Source: Deltaproteobacteria bacterium (GTDB lineage Bacteria > Desulfobacterota > Desulfuromonadia > Desulfuromonadales > Geopsychrobacteraceae). Taken from it: a stretch of 63,370 bases of DNA. The notes beneath the pieces were generated by a model, which saw nothing but the letters and a program-made list of their open reading frames with translations, did not search any database and was not told the DNA's origin. Each line of letters begins with the position of its first letter. Position 1 is the first letter of the stretch. The position numbers and the translations under genes are program-made. The stretch spans positions 1-63,370 of the forward strand of contig JAGYPB010000010.1 of assembly GCA_018399135.1 (NCBI GenBank), in the 5' to 3' direction. This document shows positions 59,560 through 63,370 of the stretch, piece by piece.

Positions 59560-59984
59560 ATAACCGTCTGCATCACAGGAGACACCCTGCTCGAGACCGG
59601 AACGACAGAAGACGACTGCCACCACCGCCACCTGGCGGTCGGGAGTGCTGATCAAAGACGATACGGCGACATGACAAAAGGGGCAGAAGGGGAAAGCACT
59701 ACCTTGCACCCCCCCCCGGGCAGCGGAAGATCAATACTCGTCAGCTTACGGAATAATTCGAGGTCGAGCTTTTCGTTCATGCAGATGGATCATCCACGTT
59801 CATTATTGTCAAGCCGCCTTATTCACGCTAGACTTGCCCTACTTTTCCTACCGTCATCTCAGTGGCTGAAGCAGGCAAGAAAAGACGACTCGCTATCGGT
59901 TTCCGCAACGTCTGATTAATGACTTTAGCGACCTCGACATGTGAGGGCTCAATGCCAACGCAACTTTTAACAGGAGTAAGGCTG
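59560..59984. other. Intergenic stretch without a recognisable gene
   Basis: These 425 bp separate the PAS kinase from the amidase gene. They include a run of nine C at about 59708-59716 and some GC-rich sequence with short open frames on both strands, one holding a CPFCHVAV-like segment, but none has a supportable start or family. I see no tRNA or convincing promoter. A degraded gene is possible. Confidence 0.4.
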
Positions 59985-61112
59985 ATGAAGAAAAAACTCA
60001 TTCTATATGTCGTATGCGCGACGGCGGCTTTGCTCTTGGTCAACCCGGCAAGTACTTTAGCTTGTACGGGTATCTCTTTAACGAGCCAAGATGGTGGGGT
60101 TATTGTCGCTCGAACCGTTGAATGGGCACTAGGCGATGCAAAGCACAACCAGATGGTGATCTTTCCGCGTGGAAAGGTCTTTCGGGCACAGACACCTGAT
60201 GGCCTAAATGGCATGACCTGGAAAGGGAAGTTTGGGCTTGTTTCGGTTAGCGGATACGATCAGCCGCATGGCCCGGACGCGATGAATGAGAAAGGGTTAT
60301 ATGTCGGTGTCTATTATTTTCCAGGTTTTGCCGAATATGCCGCGTATGATAAAAAACAGGCCGATCATTCGGTAAGTGTTGGCGACTTCATGCAATGGAT
60401 GCTTTCGTCGTTTACAACGGTCGATGAGGTGAAAAACAATCTGGATAAAGTAACGGTTGTGGATGTGAGAGACCCCCGATTTGGCGGTGCGCCGTTACCA
60501 TTCCATTGGAAGATCGCCGATGCGAGCGGCGCCAGTATTGTTGTCGAAATAGTCAATGGCGGAGACGTTAAGATCTACGACACCTTTAAGGGGGTAATTG
60601 CCAACTCGCCAACCTATGACTGGCATCTTACCAACCTGCGAAACTATCTCAATTTAAGCCCACAGCCTGCCGCCCCCTTAACTATAGATGGTCAATTAGT
60701 GACCCCTTTTGGCAGTGGTTCAGGGTTCGTTGGGCTTCCTGGTGATTTCACGCCGCCATCGCGATTTGTTCGAGCCGCAGCGCTTGTCGCGACCGTGCGC
60801 CCTTTACCCACATCTTTAGATGCTGTTTTTGAAGCCTTTAGGGTTTTAGATAGCTTCAATGTTCCAGTCGGTGCGACGGCAACATCAGATAAAATTGCAT
60901 CAGATATCGAGAGTGCGACTCAAATTACAACCGCTGCGGATCTAAAAAATAAGCGGTATTACTTCCATACCATGAGCAATCGCGAGGTTCGCATGATTGA
61001 TCTTTCGAAGATTGACTTTACAACGGTCAAGGAACAAATGATTGATGTTGATGGTGGCAAGAAACATACTGTACGTGAGATATCTATCACTGAATTCAAT
61101 GCCGTTGAGTAA
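59985..61112 (+). CDS. Exported linear-amide C-N hydrolase (choloylglycine hydrolase family)
   Basis: I chose ATG 59985, with CAGGAG upstream. A signal peptide ([22 protein letters not shown]) precedes CTGISL; cleavage before this Cys exposes the N-terminal nucleophile of the Ntn/bile-salt-hydrolase fold. [12 protein letters not shown] and [20 protein letters not shown] match the family (Arg and Asn pocket residues). The 375-residue enzyme probably hydrolyses amide bonds such as acyl-amino acids or lactones in the periplasm. Codons look more AT-rich than the neighbours, hinting at transfer. Confidence 0.85.
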   Translation: MKKKLILYVVCATAALLLVNPASTLACTGISLTSQDGGVIVARTVEWALGDAKHNQMVIFPRGKVFRAQTPDGLNGMTWKGKFGLVSVSGYDQPHGPDAMNEKGLYVGVYYFPGFAEYAAYDKKQADHSVSVGDFMQWMLSSFTTVDEVKNNLDKVTVVDVRDPRFGGAPLPFHWKIADASGASIVVEIVNGGDVKIYDTFKGVIANSPTYDWHLTNLRNYLNLSPQPAAPLTIDGQLVTPFGSGSGFVGLPGDFTPPSRFVRAAALVATVRPLPTSLDAVFEAFRVLDSFNVPVGATATSDKIASDIESATQITTAADLKNKRYYFHTMSNREVRMIDLSKIDFTTVKEQMIDVDGGKKHTVREISITEFNAVE

Positions 61113-61251
61113 CGAATCAAAATGGATAACGCGATGGACAAGCCGCAACCTTATCCTGCGATGGTTACCCTGCAGTTTCAGCATTCGCAGGTGATGTTGG
61201 TACAAATCGTTAAAGTGGGATTGTTCAGATGAATCCGGCAGAGGTAAGGAC

Positions 61252-62613
61252 ATGTTGACTCAGAGGTACCGTATTGGATTCAGACTGATGACACTTGTTA
61301 TCGTGGCTTTGCTGCTTCAGGGTTGCGCCCTTTATCGGATTCAGAACAATCCGGTAGAGGGAATGACCGACCCTTTACAGGGTTACCGTTTGATGCATCC
61401 CCAAAGGGATTATGGTGATGTGCTGCTGCTGCTGTCTTTTTCCGGAGGGGGCACCAGGGCTGCCGCTTTCTCCTATGGAGCGCTAAAAACCCTGCGCGAC
61501 ACCAGTATCGGAGAAGGAGCCGACAAGTGGCGCTTGCTGGATGAAGTTGATCTTATTTCCTCTGTTTCCGGAGGCAGTTTCACGGCAGCCTACTACGGAC
61601 TTCACGGCGACGGAATTTTTCACGATTATGAAAACCGCTTTCTTAAACAAAGTATTCAAGGCGCGCTGATTCGCAAACTTTTCAATCCGGTGATCTGGAC
61701 ACGTACGTTGTTTACCGGCTTTGATCGCACAGAAATGGCGGTGGAATATTATGACACGTACATTTTCGGCGGTGCTACCTTTGCCGATATTTTTCATCAT
61801 GATCGACCTTATATAGAAATCAATGCCACGGATTTAAGTAGCGGCCAGCGCTTCTCCTTTACCCAGCGCTATTTTGATCTGATCTGCTCCGACCTCCAGA
61901 ATTTTCCATTGGCACGGGCAGTGACGGCATCTTCTGCGGTTCCAATTGTTTTCCCAACGGTTGTTCTGAAAAACTACAGTTCCGGTTGTGATCCAACGGA
62001 TACCCCGACCTGGAAAATGCTGGATGAGGCTCCTACCGCTAGTCCGGCAGCCCTTGCCTTGACCCGGAATTTGCGCACCTATCGGGACGAGGGGTCGCGA
62101 TCGTATATCCACCTGGTGGACGGGGGCATTTCCGACAACCTCGGATTGCGCGCCATCACCGATCATTTTGCTCTGGTAGGCCTCGACACGCAGGATGAGG
62201 ATCCTTTTTCACAATTTGAAACTGTCGCCATTTTATTGATTAATGCTGAAACCAAACCCAAAAGGGGGATCGATGACCGGTTGAGCAAGCCCGGTGTCAG
62301 AAAAACCCTGGATGCGGTCAGCAGTGCCCAGATCGCGCTGTACAATCAGGAGACCCTTGCTACTTTGCACCGGTATATCGAAAAGATTAATGAGCGCAAC
62401 GAAAGGGTGACGGGAGGTAAAAAAGTCTATTTTATCGAAATCAATTTTCAGGAGATTGCCTCACCCAGATTGCGTGATCGTTTCAACGCGTTGCCTACCT
62501 CCCTGGCCCTCAATGCTGGAGAAATTGATGAGCTTGTGGTCACAGCGAATCGACTTTTACGGCAGGAACCTGAATTTCAGGAATTGGTGGAACACTTGAG
62601 CAAAAAGAGATGA
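61252..62613 (+). CDS. Patatin-like phospholipase lipoprotein
   Basis: The 453 residues start with a lipoprotein signal (LMTLVIVALLLQGC). A patatin-type domain follows: oxyanion loop LSFSGGGTRAAAFSYG, nucleophile Ser in SSVSGGSF and catalytic Asp in VDGGISDN. The nucleophile elbow is SVSGG rather than the usual GxSxG. It probably acts as an acyl hydrolase on envelope lipids, anchored to a membrane. It follows the amidase gene by 139 bp. It ends in a charged ELVEHLSKKR tail. Confidence 0.87.
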   Translation: MLTQRYRIGFRLMTLVIVALLLQGCALYRIQNNPVEGMTDPLQGYRLMHPQRDYGDVLLLLSFSGGGTRAAAFSYGALKTLRDTSIGEGADKWRLLDEVDLISSVSGGSFTAAYYGLHGDGIFHDYENRFLKQSIQGALIRKLFNPVIWTRTLFTGFDRTEMAVEYYDTYIFGGATFADIFHHDRPYIEINATDLSSGQRFSFTQRYFDLICSDLQNFPLARAVTASSAVPIVFPTVVLKNYSSGCDPTDTPTWKMLDEAPTASPAALALTRNLRTYRDEGSRSYIHLVDGGISDNLGLRAITDHFALVGLDTQDEDPFSQFETVAILLINAETKPKRGIDDRLSKPGVRKTLDAVSSAQIALYNQETLATLHRYIEKINERNERVTGGKKVYFIEINFQEIASPRLRDRFNALPTSLALNAGEIDELVVTANRLLRQEPEFQELVEHLSKKR

Positions 62614-62746
62614 GAAAACAGCATCTGAAATGCCGATGCCAGGAACCATTGATAAACTACTATTGTTTCGGTGAACAAACAGTTAATATGTATATCTTGT
62701 TGATTTTACAGCCATAAGTCCTTACCAATCAACAACAAGGGCTAAA

Positions 62747-63370
62747 ATGGCAACCGTACTTCACCCTCCGCAACAAAGGGCCAAGCCAATGAAACCAGAA
62801 AGTGATCCTGGGAAGAATACAGCCGCTGAGTTGCCTGGCAGTGCAATATCCGACATAGCACAGAAGCCGTCCGTCAACGCCGTTGAAGAGCCATCTGAGT
62901 CCAGTAAACCCGCTGACGGTTTTCCCATCGTCGGCATTGGCGCTTCAGCCGGCGGTCTGGAGGCGATTGAGGCATTCTTCGAGGCAATGCCGGTGGATAG
63001 CGGAATCGCGTTTGTCGTTGTGCAACATCTGTCGCCCGACTACAAAAGCCTGATGGTCGAACTACTCTCGCGCAAGACCGATATCCCCGTTCAGCGTGCT
63101 GAAGATGGTATGCAGGTAGAAGCGAACAACGTCTATCTGATCCCTCCCAAAAAGACCCTGACAATTTTTCACCGACAGCTGTTGCTTGAGGACAAAAAAC
63201 CGCGCGAAAGCAACAGTCTGCCCGTCGATATTTTTCTGCGTTCCCTGGCCGAAGATCAGGGTGAACACGCGGTCGCTGTCATCCTCTCGGGAACCGGCAG
63301 CGACGGAACGCGCGGTGTCCGCGCGGTGAAGGAAAACGGCGGATTGGTGTTGATTCAGGACGAAGACAGC
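62747..63370 (+). CDS. CheB/CheR-type chemotaxis-like regulator (5' part only)
   Basis: From ATG 62747 an open frame of 208 codons runs off the right edge. A polar, disordered N-terminus of about 60 residues leads into a CheB methylesterase domain with the catalytic triad: Ser in GIGASAGGLEAIEAF, His in VVVQHLSPDYKSLM and Asp in LSGTGSDGTRGV. No receiver precedes the domain, as in the large CheB-CheR-PAS-kinase fusions; the rest lies outside the window. It probably modifies a receptor or signals through PAS/kinase parts (inference). Confidence 0.85.
   Translation, partial: MATVLHPPQQRAKPMKPESDPGKNTAAELPGSAISDIAQKPSVNAVEEPSESSKPADGFPIVGIGASAGGLEAIEAFFEAMPVDSGIAFVVVQHLSPDYKSLMVELLSRKTDIPVQRAEDGMQVEANNVYLIPPKKTLTIFHRQLLLEDKKPRESNSLPVDIFLRSLAEDQGEHAVAVILSGTGSDGTRGVRAVKENGGLVLIQDEDS

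Noticed and set aside
59065-59709. Minus-strand frame with a CPFCHVAV zinc-ribbon-like segment
   Set aside because: Most of it lies opposite the well-supported kinase gene, and the free part is under 150 bp with no start signal.
1-63370. CRISPR arrays, tRNA/rRNA genes, prophage or insertion sequences
   Set aside because: No regularly spaced direct repeats, tRNA cloverleaf ends, integrase or transposase sequence was recognised. The only tandem repeats are coding repeats in the autotransporter.

Overview
The window looks like part of the chromosome of an anaerobic, moderately GC-rich member of the Desulfuromonadia (Geobacter, Pelobacter and Desulfuromonas relatives). This rests on gene order and gene content: recA-pilT-recX-alaS, hslVU followed by argBDFGH, dapA-dapB-dapL (the LL-diaminopimelate aminotransferase route to lysine), a peroxiredoxin whose active site is an in-frame UGA (selenocysteine), and a GEMM-I type cyclic-dinucleotide riboswitch. 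The assignment is an inference; no 16S rRNA or tRNA gene was seen.

Layout. 0-5.3 kb: the end of an unknown gene, darP on the minus strand, then a plus-strand run HDIG-larB-larC-pgpA-cinA. 5.4-12.2 kb: recA, a palindromic intergenic repeat, pilT, recX, alaS and a receiver-histidine kinase. 12.3-24.7 kb: protease and amino-acid biosynthesis block hslV-hslU-argB-argD-argF-(zinc-ribbon/RDD membrane protein)-argG-argH-lptM-dapA-dapB-dapL-bacterioferritin. 24.7-28.5 kb: a hydrolase/beta-helix fusion, a GNAT-M20 pair and a TM2 protein. 28.6-41.2 kb: an accessory-like stretch with tex, a lipoprotein, a riboswitch-led giant glycine-rich autotransporter, a small membrane protein, an MFS transporter and a tautomerase, nearly all broken by frameshifts. 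41.2-51.3 kb: queF, asd, a tiny membrane protein, plsC, pgi, rnr, the selenocysteine peroxiredoxin, a family 2 glycosyltransferase and a TauE exporter. 51.4-57.4 kb: a minus-strand operon of eight overlapping genes centred on a cyclopropane-fatty-acid-synthase-like methyltransferase. 57.9-63.4 kb: a PAS histidine kinase, a secreted Ntn amidase, a patatin-like lipoprotein and the start of a CheB/CheR-type regulator.

Three tracts (about 13.8-15.1, 17.9-18.7 and 28.6-41.2 kb) carry many single-base frameshifts in otherwise well-conserved genes, including housekeeping genes whose operon neighbours are intact. Sequencing or assembly error is the simplest explanation, so I describe those genes by their full reconstructed spans rather than as true pseudogenes.

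Most interesting signals: the GEMM-I riboswitch ahead of the repeat-rich autotransporter; the UGA-encoded peroxiredoxin with a good bacterial SECIS hairpin, which gene callers would split; a family of 63-105 bp palindromic intergenic elements (three copies plus one possible remnant); and the tightly overlapping lipid-modification operon with a palindromic site upstream.
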